NCBI RefSeq assembly: GCF_013003985.1
Contig: NZ_CP053073.1
Coordinates: 1,922,001 to 1,986,000, forward strand
Source of the DNA: Usitatibacter palustris
GTDB taxonomy: Bacteria > Pseudomonadota > Gammaproteobacteria > Burkholderiales > Usitatibacteraceae
Direction: 5' to 3'
Length of the DNA: 64,000 bases
Numbering within the stretch: position 1 is the first letter of the stretch; every line of letters begins with the position of its first letter. Shown here piece after piece: positions 32,701 through 39,347 of this stretch. The position numbers and the translations under genes were made by a program. The notes beneath the pieces are model-generated. The model did no database searches. It was not told the origin of the DNA and was given only the letters and a program-made list of their open reading frames with translations.

Positions 32701-35429
32701 GCATTCACGCCGGCCTTCGTCGCCGCCCATCCGTCGGGACGAATGCCGACGTAGAGCGATGAGGGATGCAGCGCGACACGCGTGGAAGTAGAGAGGAGCT
32801 CGCCATTGGGATCGGCGTATTCCATTTCCACGACGAGGTTCGCGGGCTTTGGGCTCACCGGGAGTTTTTCGAAAGTGAGCGCGGCAGTACCCGCGGCGTC
32901 GAGCGTGTAGGTCTTGGTGCTGATGGGGCCGGCGGCTTCGGCTTCGGTCTCCTGCGCGCCCTCGTCATCGGATTCCGGATCGTAGGTCGCCCACGGATCG
33001 GCGCCGGACCGTGTGCCTTCCTTGACCTCTTCGCCGTTGAACATGAAGTCGCCGTACTCCGCGAAGCCGACACCGCGCGGTTCGATGCGGTGACGCACCT
33101 TCACGGGCAGGTTCGAAGCCGGACCGCCCGCGAGGTAATTCACCGCGGCATCCACCTTCGTCTTGGTCGCGCGAATCTGCGCTTCCTTGGGCGCAGCGAG
33201 GCTGGCACGCATGAGCGGCACGCGGAAAGCCTCCACGCGGAAGTTCGCGTTCGATTCGAGGGACCCGCGATATTCCCACTGCAGGTAGTACTGCCCGAGC
33301 TTCGCTTCCTTCGGAATCGCCCAGGTCGATTCAGCCACACCCTGCGCGTCGAACTTGACCTGGAGCTCCACCTTCTGGCCCGTGCCCGCGTGGAAGAGGC
33401 TCGCCATCTTCGGGTACTGGTCGGCGGCGGGCATCTTGAAGCCGTTGCCGCTGGTCACGCGCGCGATGTGCTTCATGCTCACCGTCTCGCCGGCGCGGAA
33501 GAGCGTGCGGTCGAACACGGTGTGGATCGAGAGCGGCCGCTGCTTCCAGTAGCCCGTGTTCATGCCGAAGTTCCACGGCTCGATGCCTTCGCGCCAGTTG
33601 GAGAACGTGAAGGAGACGTCCTCGCCCACGCGCGCGAAGGCGATGAGCGGGCAGGGCGGGTAGCCACGCAGCTGCGGCAGCTTGTCGCCGGCCACCGCGA
33701 TGCCGTCGCCGTCGGTCTTGCCTTCGAAGTGGAGCTTGCCGCGGCAATCTCGCACCGTGACCTTCGCATCGCGCACGGGCTTGCCGTCGGCGAGCGACGT
33801 GACCCACACGAGCGAGTTCTCGCGGCCGTGCTTGAGGTGCACGGCGTAGTTGGTGACGAGAACGCTGGTGGAGACGAAGTAGGGCTTGTCGGGAACGCCG
33901 TGCAGCGCCGAGCCCAGGCGCGGGCTTTCGAACTCGACGAGATAGAAGCCGGGCTTCGGGAGCGGAATGCCGATCACCTCGAGCGTGCGGCCGGCGGCGG
34001 GGCGCGGCAGCTTCACCGGCGTGGACTTGTCGCTCGCCTCGATGGCGGTGATGTCACCGGTCTGCGAATTCTTGCGACCTTCCCACGGCGAGATCTCGGT
34101 GCGCTTCATGTACGCGAAGAAGCGCTTGAGGATCTGCTCCTCGTCGTTGTCCACGCGCATCGTCTTGCCGGGAATTGGTTCGCCCGATGAGGCGGTTGTA
34201 TCGACCTGCACGCCCTTCATGTCGGGCTCGATGCCGCGCACGGTGATCGGGAGCGTTGCGTTGCCCGCCTCGAGAATGCCGAAGCGCCCCGGGAACTTCA
34301 CGAGCGGCGGGTAGACATCGGTCTTCACGGCGAGCGGGAAGGACGCGGCGTTGCTGGGCACGCGGCCCGCGTCGTCCTTGAAGTCCTTCGGCAGCTCGAT
34401 CGTGAAGTTCGCGCTCTCGGCGAAAGGGCCGTCGAAGCGGATCGAATCGACCACGTTCACCTTCGGGTCGATCTCGCCGCGCTGCACGCGGTTGGCGGAC
34501 TTCAACCACACCCTGGAGGCGAGCTCGCGCGGCACGGGGGAATTGAAGGAGAGCGTCATCGGGGTGGCGGGCAGGCACTGCGCGTCCTTGTTCACCTTCT
34601 GGCAGCGGAAGGTGAGCGTGAACGCGGGGCGGACCTGGTACGCGAGGCGCTGCTCGACGCCGCGGGGAATGCCCGTGCGGGTCTTTACGCCTTCGCCGAC
34701 GACCACCGACATCTCCGCGGCGTTGGGAAGCTTTCGTGAGCAACGCACGCCGACGAGGGGCATCGTCTGGAAGCGCTTGTCCTCGAGGCGGAAGTCGTGG
34801 ATCGGAATCGGGCGCGGACCCTTGAACCAGAGGCGGTAGTAGCGATAGGCGAGCTGCTTGTTCGCGGCGAGGATGTCGCGCGCTTCCTTGTCGGTGAGGA
34901 GCGTGGTCGGGATGCGCTCGTTGATGCCCTTCGCCTCGCACCACAGGTGGTTCAGCGACGCCGGATCCACGGGGCCGTCGAACAGGAGAATGAAGGCCTG
35001 CTCTTCGTCGACCGCCGTGTGGCCTTCGCGCGGCATCGAGACCACGACCGCCGGGCCGCCCGTGTGGAAATCGAAGTCACGCTTGCCGGTGAGTGCCACG
35101 TTGTCCGAAGTCTTGGCGCCGACCTTGAGGCTGAAACGACAGCGCTGGCCCGCGGGAAGGTCGGCATCGAAGTCGTAGACCCAGTTCGTGGCGTCCGCCC
35201 AGCGGCCCTTGCCCTTGAGCGCCGCCGGATCGCCTTCGCACTTCACGGTGAAGGGGTCGTCGAGCCGCGGGTCGCCGAACGCGACCATCGGGTCCGAGAA
35301 GCGCACGGCCACCTGTCGCACGCCCTTGGACTCCCCCTGGGGCGAGAACGCATCGACCTTGGCGGCCCAGGCGGGCGCGGCGGCAAGGAGGAGGGGGGCT
35401 GCGACGGCGGCGAACAAGCTGCGGAACAT
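29700..35429 (-). CDS. Alpha-2-macroglobulin family protein
   Basis: A 1909-residue periplasmic protein with a type I signal peptide (LLLAAAPAWA); it lacks the lipobox Cys of the E. coli YfhM type. MG-like beta domains fill the N-terminal two thirds. The thioester motif CMEQ lies near residue 1458 (YYPYSCMEQRASKAIGL), so covalent trapping of proteases is possible. The C-terminal macroglobulin receptor-like region ends near VKP. These proteins are thought to protect the periplasm when the wall is breached while PBP1C repairs it. First gene of the four-gene operon with the ClpP-like gene, pbpC and a small membrane protein. Confidence 0.95.
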   Translation of the reverse strand: MFRSLFAAVAAPLLLAAAPAWAAKVDAFSPQGESKGVRQVAVRFSDPMVAFGDPRLDDPFTVKCEGDPAALKGKGRWADATNWVYDFDADLPAGQRCRFSLKVGAKTSDNVALTGKRDFDFHTGGPAVVVSMPREGHTAVDEEQAFILLFDGPVDPASLNHLWCEAKGINERIPTTLLTDKEARDILAANKQLAYRYYRLWFKGPRPIPIHDFRLEDKRFQTMPLVGVRCSRKLPNAAEMSVVVGEGVKTRTGIPRGVEQRLAYQVRPAFTLTFRCQKVNKDAQCLPATPMTLSFNSPVPRELASRVWLKSANRVQRGEIDPKVNVVDSIRFDGPFAESANFTIELPKDFKDDAGRVPSNAASFPLAVKTDVYPPLVKFPGRFGILEAGNATLPITVRGIEPDMKGVQVDTTASSGEPIPGKTMRVDNDEEQILKRFFAYMKRTEISPWEGRKNSQTGDITAIEASDKSTPVKLPRPAAGRTLEVIGIPLPKPGFYLVEFESPRLGSALHGVPDKPYFVSTSVLVTNYAVHLKHGRENSLVWVTSLADGKPVRDAKVTVRDCRGKLHFEGKTDGDGIAVAGDKLPQLRGYPPCPLIAFARVGEDVSFTFSNWREGIEPWNFGMNTGYWKQRPLSIHTVFDRTLFRAGETVSMKHIARVTSGNGFKMPAADQYPKMASLFHAGTGQKVELQVKFDAQGVAESTWAIPKEAKLGQYYLQWEYRGSLESNANFRVEAFRVPLMRASLAAPKEAQIRATKTKVDAAVNYLAGGPASNLPVKVRHRIEPRGVGFAEYGDFMFNGEEVKEGTRSGADPWATYDPESDDEGAQETEAEAAGPISTKTYTLDAAGTAALTFEKLPVSPKPANLVVEMEYADPNGELLSTSTRVALHPSSLYVGIRPDGWAATKAGVNAQVVVVDTSGKPVAGRQVVVDVFERQTYSSRRRVLGGFYAYDSITETKKIGTGCTGTTDARGLIFCSAKPGKGGELLLVARVQDDQKRTSFGMTSLWVIGEDDWWFDPSSNDRMELVAEKRRYEPGENAKLQVRMPFRSATVLVTVEREGVLSHKVVTLQGKGPVVDVPMLGHYGPNVYVSALAVRGRVGGADAPKPTGLVDLAKPAYKLGMTNINVGRREYELKVKVTPDREVFKVREKARVAIEVTDSSGKPAANGEIALAAVDEGLLELMNNASWNILDALLGQRPQEVSTATAQGHVIGKRHFGKKAVAAGGGGGREGARELFDTLLLWKGRVPLDANGRATVEIPLNDSLTSFRIVAVSHSGVAKFGEGHTTIRTTQDLMLFSGLPPVMREQDDFTAMFTVRNTTAAPLDTRLQWTVYDRAADDKARKSIGTGESRVTLAANESRIVSAPYKVPVDVRKLHWEVTATTSGGARDTLRVGQDVTPVHPVRVYQATLARMDKPTIFYVERPADAIPGRGSIRVELMGTLVGDMVAVREWFNYYPYSCMEQRASKAIGLRAESLWRGVAASLPNYQDRDGLVRYFPNEMLEGSDALTAYLVQIADADKREWEPSSLNRMLSGLEAFATGKIVRGSALPTADLTVRKLAAIEALSRHERAKPEMLDSIGIDPARWPTSALIDWIGILKRVPVKDAATKLEQAHSILRSRLNFQGTVMTFSTERSDALWWLMVSTDVNANRALLAVLEEGAWKEDIGRLVRGALSRQLRGVWSTTVANAWGTVAMERYAEVFEKVPATGTTVVSFSHSDHKMEVGADRVMKDFAWPAQRERLALEHKGEGKPWVIVQSRAALPLKQPLETGYKIRRTVKSVEQKDPSAYSRGDVYRVTLEIEAQSDMTWVVVDDPIPSGATILGSGLGGDSATLTRGERREGWAWPAYIERTFSAYRAYYAYVPKGKFTVEYTARLNNAGRFDLPATRVEAMYAPEMLGETPNPSIEVKP

Positions 35430-35545
35430 GGATTTCGGACCTCTAAGGGAGTGGGCTCAGCGTGGACGATGAGGGAGGAAGGTGCACGAGGACTATTTGA
35501 ATTGCGGCGGAATCATGGCGCGGGATGGCAAGGCGGCGACAACTA

Positions 35546-35922
35546 CTACTTCAGGACATAGCTCGCGAGGACGCTCTGCACCTCGTTGATGCTGAGCTTT
35601 TGTTGAAGGTCTTCTGGATCGGGACGGGATTACTCGAGATCCTGATCTTCAGCTCGGCATCGAGATCGAAAGCCCCGCCCGTCTCCACGCTGAAGTGGGA
35701 GATTGCCTTGTGCGGGATGGAGTGGTACTCGACCTTGCTGCCGGTGATGCCATGCTTGTCGACCACCACCAGGCGCCTGTTGGTGAACACGAAGTAGTCG
35801 CGGATGAGCTGGTAGGCATGCTCGACGACTTCACCTTCGGTCAGGACCGGAGAAAACTCTGCCTGGATTCTGGAACTGTCGATCTTGGATGCGTTACCGA
35901 GCACGCCGCCGAAAAGTCCCAC
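35546..35922 (-). pseudogene. PH-domain (bPH) protein with a 3' frameshift
   Basis: The first 108 residues follow the bacterial PH-domain family (FSPVLTEGEVVEHAYQLIRD, FTNRRLVVVDKHG, EYHSIPHKAISHFSVE, ISSNPVPIQKTFNK). The frame then continues as SSASTRCRASSRAMS and stops at 35551. In the next frame the expected ending KLSINEVQSVLASYVLK is intact and stops at 35546. The simplest reading is loss of one base in the A-run (T-run on the plus strand, 35598-35601), either real or a sequencing error. Confidence 0.8.
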
Positions 35923-36048
35923 AATGCCTCCCCGTTGAGCGGGTTTACTTTGCAGGCTGCAGTTTAGTCGAAGGCCGCGGCAATCGTGTTGCCATGGTAT
36001 GGGTTTGAAGCTCGGCAGGATTGACCTACTGTATCCGCCAGGCTACAG

Positions 36049-36831
36049 TTGGCTGTGCACATTGAAGCCTACTTCGACGAGTCTGGGACTGACGGGAAGT
36101 CTCGGCATCTGTGCGTCGCGGGCTACATCTTCGATCGCGATCGATGCGCAGAAATGACTTTCAAGTGGTCCAGGATGCTGAGTGAATTTCAGCTTCCCTA
36201 TTTCAGGATGTCGCAATGCGCTCCGGACCCGGGCAATGGCCCTTTCGCGCGCCTATCAAAAGCCCAACGGATTGACGTCGCGACTAGGGCGATCGACCTT
36301 ATCAAGTCGCACGCGATTCAAGGAGTGGCTGTTTCCGTAGACAAGCGGTTCGCACATCTGATCCCCACGTACGGCTACTACAGGAGTCCGTATACATTCG
36401 CCTGCTGGCACGTCCTGATGGCGGTCAGGCGGTGGATGCAGAAAGCGCACTTCAAGGGTGACGCTTCGTATTTCTTCGAGGATGGACATCAGAGTCAGGG
36501 AGAAGCCCATCGACTCATGTCCGCAATATTCGCCGAGCCACTACTCAAGGCAGCCTATCGGGCTAGTTCCTTTGGCTTCGGAAAGAAAGAAGAAATGCGA
36601 CCGCTCCAATGCGCAGACATTTATGCGTGGCATTGGTCGAAGAGGCTGAAGAACCTGGATCGTGGCATCTCCAAGCATCGTGCCGATTTCAACAGCCTTC
36701 TCGACATTGCGCACCTTGGATCGCACTACGACGAAAAGATGATTCTGTCATTTCCAGAAACCATCAAGCAGTTGCATGCCTATCAACTCGAGGTAGGAAG
36801 ACGGTACAGCGGCGGCTTCCATGCCTACTAG
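36049..36831 (+). CDS. DUF3800 domain protein
   Basis: About 260 residues. The N-terminal AYFDESGTDGKSRHLCVAGY motif (Asp-Glu pair) and the late LQCADIYAWHWSKRL block (Asp) are the signatures of DUF3800, a predicted RNase H-like fold often found in mobile or defence-linked DNA. No catalytic role is proven. The start is TTG at 36049 or GTG two codons later; neither has a clear ribosome-binding site. GC content and codon use look lower and less biased than in the flanking genes, suggesting acquisition. It is followed 22 nt later by an antitoxin-like regulator. Confidence 0.75.
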   Translation: MAVHIEAYFDESGTDGKSRHLCVAGYIFDRDRCAEMTFKWSRMLSEFQLPYFRMSQCAPDPGNGPFARLSKAQRIDVATRAIDLIKSHAIQGVAVSVDKRFAHLIPTYGYYRSPYTFACWHVLMAVRRWMQKAHFKGDASYFFEDGHQSQGEAHRLMSAIFAEPLLKAAYRASSFGFGKKEEMRPLQCADIYAWHWSKRLKNLDRGISKHRADFNSLLDIAHLGSHYDEKMILSFPETIKQLHAYQLEVGRRYSGGFHAY

Positions 36832-36853
36832 GAAGGTATCCAGCGGAGGCGAC

Positions 36854-37147
36854 ATGCCAAGGACAACGAGCACGCGTTACGATGTAGCCGATCATCTGCG
36901 CACGCCAAAAGAGATGGCCGCATATCTCGAAGCTAGCCTTCAGGAGGCGGATGGGGACGCGGCGCTAGTCGCGAAGGCGCTTGGTGACATCGCGCGAGCA
37001 AGAGGCATGTCCCAAGTCGCGCGAGAGGCCGGTTTATCGCGCGAGAGTCTCTACAAAGCGCTGTCTGGAGATAGGAACCCAGACTTCGAGACTGTCTTGC
37101 GCGTCATGAACGCCCTAGGAATCAAGCTGCGCGCGGAGCCGGTGTAG
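36854..37147 (+). CDS. Addiction-module antidote-type HTH protein (HI1420-like)
   Basis: A 97-residue XRE-type helix-turn-helix protein: YDVADHLRTPKEMAAYLEASL at the N-terminus, then GDIARARGMSQVAREAGLSRESLYKALSG and NPDFETVLRVMNALGIKL. This is the pattern of the downstream component of HI1419/HI1420-type modules (antitoxin). The usual RelE/HigB-like toxin gene upstream is absent; DUF3800 occupies that place. It may be an orphan antitoxin or part of a different pair. The ATG at 36854 is preceded by AGCGGAGG. Confidence 0.8.
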   Translation: MPRTTSTRYDVADHLRTPKEMAAYLEASLQEADGDAALVAKALGDIARARGMSQVAREAGLSRESLYKALSGDRNPDFETVLRVMNALGIKLRAEPV

Positions 37148-37173
37148 CTGCATCGAACGGATGCGCTCGGGTT

Positions 37174-37989
37174 TCACTCGTGAAGTTGCTTAGCAAGATG
37201 GCGCATGAGTCCCCTTACAGCCGCCAGTATGGGTTCGGCGTCATCCCCCTCGTACTTGCCGCGCTGGTGCATTGCTGCATCTCGCCATGCGTTCTTGATG
37301 AACGTGAACTGTGTCGCCGCCGCAGAATGAAACTCCTTCCGAGGGTCGGCCGATTTCAGGTTCGTTATCGAATCCTCGATCTCATCCAGTATCGGCCCCC
37401 AAGAGTCTCGATTCGGGACGTAGCCCAATTCTCGAGCCTGCAGCGTAAGTGGCGTCTCCAGCGCGCGCATTAGGTGCATGACGCAGGCCGTGTATCGCCC
37501 CAAGGCATAACACTTGCCGGCCTCAGACACCTCGAAGCGCGAAGACGGAAAAGCGTCGTGAACTTCCTGCCCGAACAAGGGCGAGGCAGGGTCCCAGTAG
37601 GACTGCAATCCGGGTGCGAGAGCGAAGAACAGTCGCCCCTCCATCTCGTCCCGGAATCGACCGTGAAACTCATTCATTGGAACGTTTAGTTCGCCTTTCC
37701 ATTTTTCACCACGAAGGACGATCTCTTTCGCCTTGGTAAGGGACTTGACCGTAAGGGGCATTCCCAGCGCCTGGATTGTTTCGATCATCTGGTCAATCCA
37801 ATTGGCAAAGATTGGTCGGTCAGCCTCGGGTATGTGCTCGGCAATTGTGCGAAGGCGCTCAAGCACCGTTCGCATCTCCGTCATTTTCTTTACGTCGAGG
37901 CGGATCATGTCCTGCAAGCTCCAAGGTTCATCGGTACGTCGAAGGTACAGTTTGCCAAGACCGCCACGTTGGGGACGCGGAATCGTCAC
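37174..37989 (-). CDS. HEPN-like protein of unknown function
   Basis: A 271-residue largely helical protein. The C-terminal third has a HEPN-like look, with WRDAAMHQRGKY giving an RxxxxH motif, the usual RNase signature in HEPN proteins. The region AGKCYALGRYTACVMHLMRALET resembles a HEPN helix. No named family is certain. It is convergent with the antitoxin-like gene and lies in the same small accessory stretch, so a role in phage or plasmid defence is possible but unproven. Confidence 0.55.
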   Translation of the reverse strand: MTIPRPQRGGLGKLYLRRTDEPWSLQDMIRLDVKKMTEMRTVLERLRTIAEHIPEADRPIFANWIDQMIETIQALGMPLTVKSLTKAKEIVLRGEKWKGELNVPMNEFHGRFRDEMEGRLFFALAPGLQSYWDPASPLFGQEVHDAFPSSRFEVSEAGKCYALGRYTACVMHLMRALETPLTLQARELGYVPNRDSWGPILDEIEDSITNLKSADPRKEFHSAAATQFTFIKNAWRDAAMHQRGKYEGDDAEPILAAVRGLMRHLAKQLHE

Positions 37990-38005
37990 CTAGTAAGGGT
38001 GACCG

Positions 38006-38314
38006 CTACTGCGCCGCAAACTTGTAGTACGTGTCGTTCAAGAAAACGACGATGTGCTCCTCGTCCTCCGGGAAGAGGCTGAGGTTGAGCTCCGTGTTGC
38101 AGCGAGCAACCTGGGTCTTGAGCTGTGCCATCGAGGTGACCTTTCGGTCCTTGCGCAGGTAGACCGCCTTCGCATCCCCCTGCGTCTTGTTGTGGTGGCA
38201 GGTCTCGCACTTGGAGGCCTCCACGAGCTTCTTGCCTTCGGCCGCGTTGGGCGCAGCGAGTGCTACCCACGGCGCAAGGCCGAGGAGGGCGGCGGCAAGG
38301 ATTCGGGCAGTCAT
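38006..38314 (-). CDS. Small secreted c-type cytochrome
   Basis: A 102-residue protein with a signal peptide (ILAAALLGLAPWVALA) and one haem motif, CETCH, at about residues 36-40. No clear downstream Met ligand is visible (the only candidate is in VTSMAQL), so the sixth ligand may be His, Asn or missing. The end, DEEHIVVFLNDTYYKFAAQ, is typical of a c-type terminal helix. Electron partner unknown. Start chosen at the ATG giving the signal peptide. Confidence 0.75.
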   Translation of the reverse strand: MTARILAAALLGLAPWVALAAPNAAEGKKLVEASKCETCHHNKTQGDAKAVYLRKDRKVTSMAQLKTQVARCNTELNLSLFPEDEEHIVVFLNDTYYKFAAQ

Positions 38315-38324
38315 GCCCCGAAGT

Positions 38325-38714
38325 TTACGCTCGGCTGCGTGACTTCTTTGCGGGAGCGGAGGTCGCGGCCTTCACCTTGGCCTTCACGACCTTGGCGATG
38401 AGCGGGTAGGGCACGGGCTTGTCCATCGGGAACTTGAGTGTTGCCTTGCCCGAGAGGTAGGGCGTGAGCTCGTCTCGCACATCGATCGTGTCCTCGTGCA
38501 CCGGGTAGACGCCGATGTGCTCCCTGAAGCCCGCGAAGTAGACGAGGTACTTGCCCGCGAGCTTGAACGTGGGGATGCGGTAGCTGATCGCTTCGGTCGC
38601 ACCGGGGGCGGCCTTGGCGATGGTCTTCCGGATCTTCTCGAGGCGCTCCTGGACGGGCTCCGGGAATGCGGCGATGTAGGCGTCGATGGTCGCGGGCTTG
38701 ACGGTCGATTTCAC
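38325..38714 (-). CDS. DUF1801 (YdhG-like) protein
   Basis: A 129-residue cytoplasmic protein of the YdhG/DUF1801 fold: TIDAYIAAFPEPVQERLEKIRKTI, AISYRIPTFKLAGKYLVYFAGF, HIGVYPV and TLKFPMDKPVPYPLIAKVVKAKV are conserved. Related proteins include Fra-like iron chaperones, but function is not settled. The GTG start has GGAGG at 7-nt spacing and overlaps the upstream YciI gene stop by GTGA; a Lys/Ala-rich tail ends the protein. Confidence 0.8.
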   Translation of the reverse strand: MKSTVKPATIDAYIAAFPEPVQERLEKIRKTIAKAAPGATEAISYRIPTFKLAGKYLVYFAGFREHIGVYPVHEDTIDVRDELTPYLSGKATLKFPMDKPVPYPLIAKVVKAKVKAATSAPAKKSRSRA

Positions 38715-39097
38715 TTCGCTGCCTCCATGAGCGCTTCGGCCTTGGCCATGAACTCCGAGTCGATGGCGCGGATCTCGAAGGGGCCGATGGCGACCCCGGG
38801 GTGTTTCAGCATGAGCTCGGTCGCGTGCTTCATGTCGCGGGCTTCGAGCATCAGGATGCCGCCGATGTATTCCTTGGTCTCGGCGTACGGGCCGTCGATG
38901 GCGACGGCCTGGCCGTTCTTCATCTTGAGGGTGACGGTTTCGTTGGCGCTGTGCAGCGCTTCGCCACCGACGTAGTGGCCGTTCTTGCGCAGGACCGCAT
39001 CGTAGGCCATGCACTTCTTGAACATGCTCTCCTGCGTCTCCGGGGAGAGGGTGTTCCACTGGGCTTCGTCGAAGTAGCCGAGGCAGGCGAATCGCAT
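38711..39097 (-). CDS. YCII-related (YciI-like) protein
   Basis: A 128-residue protein of the YciI/DGPF family. The hallmark DGPYAETKEYIGGILMLEA block is present (about residues 68-87), with an N-terminal MRFACLGYFDEAQW strand and a central GEALH. The family is a ferredoxin-like fold of unknown activity, common beside sigma factors or other small genes. The start at 39097 gives the standard N-terminus; a 17-residue extension from 39148 is not conserved-looking. It is translationally coupled to the DUF1801 gene. Confidence 0.85.
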   Translation of the reverse strand: MRFACLGYFDEAQWNTLSPETQESMFKKCMAYDAVLRKNGHYVGGEALHSANETVTLKMKNGQAVAIDGPYAETKEYIGGILMLEARDMKHATELMLKHPGVAIGPFEIRAIDSEFMAKAEALMEAAK

Positions 39098-39177
39098 GAT
39101 GGGCTCCGAGGGTGTGTTGACACCCCTAGTCGTCTGGCGAAGAGCCAATTCGACACCGAGCCGCGGGATTTGGAAAG

Positions 39178-39205
39178 AAAAAAGCCCCTGCGCGTGCGCA
39201 GAGGC
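39178..39205 (-). terminator. Terminator downstream of tRNA-Asn
   Basis: On the minus strand GCCTCTGCGC and GCGCAGGGGC pair (10 bp with one wobble) and are followed by TTTTTT. It lies 10 nt past the tRNA 3' end. Confidence 0.85.
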
Positions 39206-39214
39206 TTGGATTCT

Positions 39215-39290
39215 TGGCTCCCCGACCTGGACTCGAACCAGGGACCTGCGGATTAACAGTCCGTCGCTCTACCAGCTGAGCTATCGGGGA
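39215..39290 (-). tRNA. tRNA-Asn (GTT)
   Basis: 76 nt on the minus strand. The acceptor stem TCCCCGA pairs with TCGGGGA and CCA is encoded. The D-loop AGCTCAGCTGGTAGAGC, anticodon loop CTGTTAA with anticodon GTT, and T-loop GGTTCGAGTCC all fold in the standard cloverleaf. A terminator follows directly. Confidence 0.97.
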
Positions 39291-39347
39291 ATGGCGAAGC
39301 CCCGAATTTTAGCGTTTTTCACCCCCGAGGGTCAAACACGGAGGGGC

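Noticed and set aside
36854..37147. A complete HI1419/HI1420-type toxin-antitoxin pair
   Set aside because: No RelE/HigB-like toxin gene could be read within several hundred bases on either strand.
39098..39214. Integration (att) site at tRNA-Asn marking an island border
   Set aside because: No direct repeat of the tRNA 3' end was seen on either side and no integrase is present in the window.
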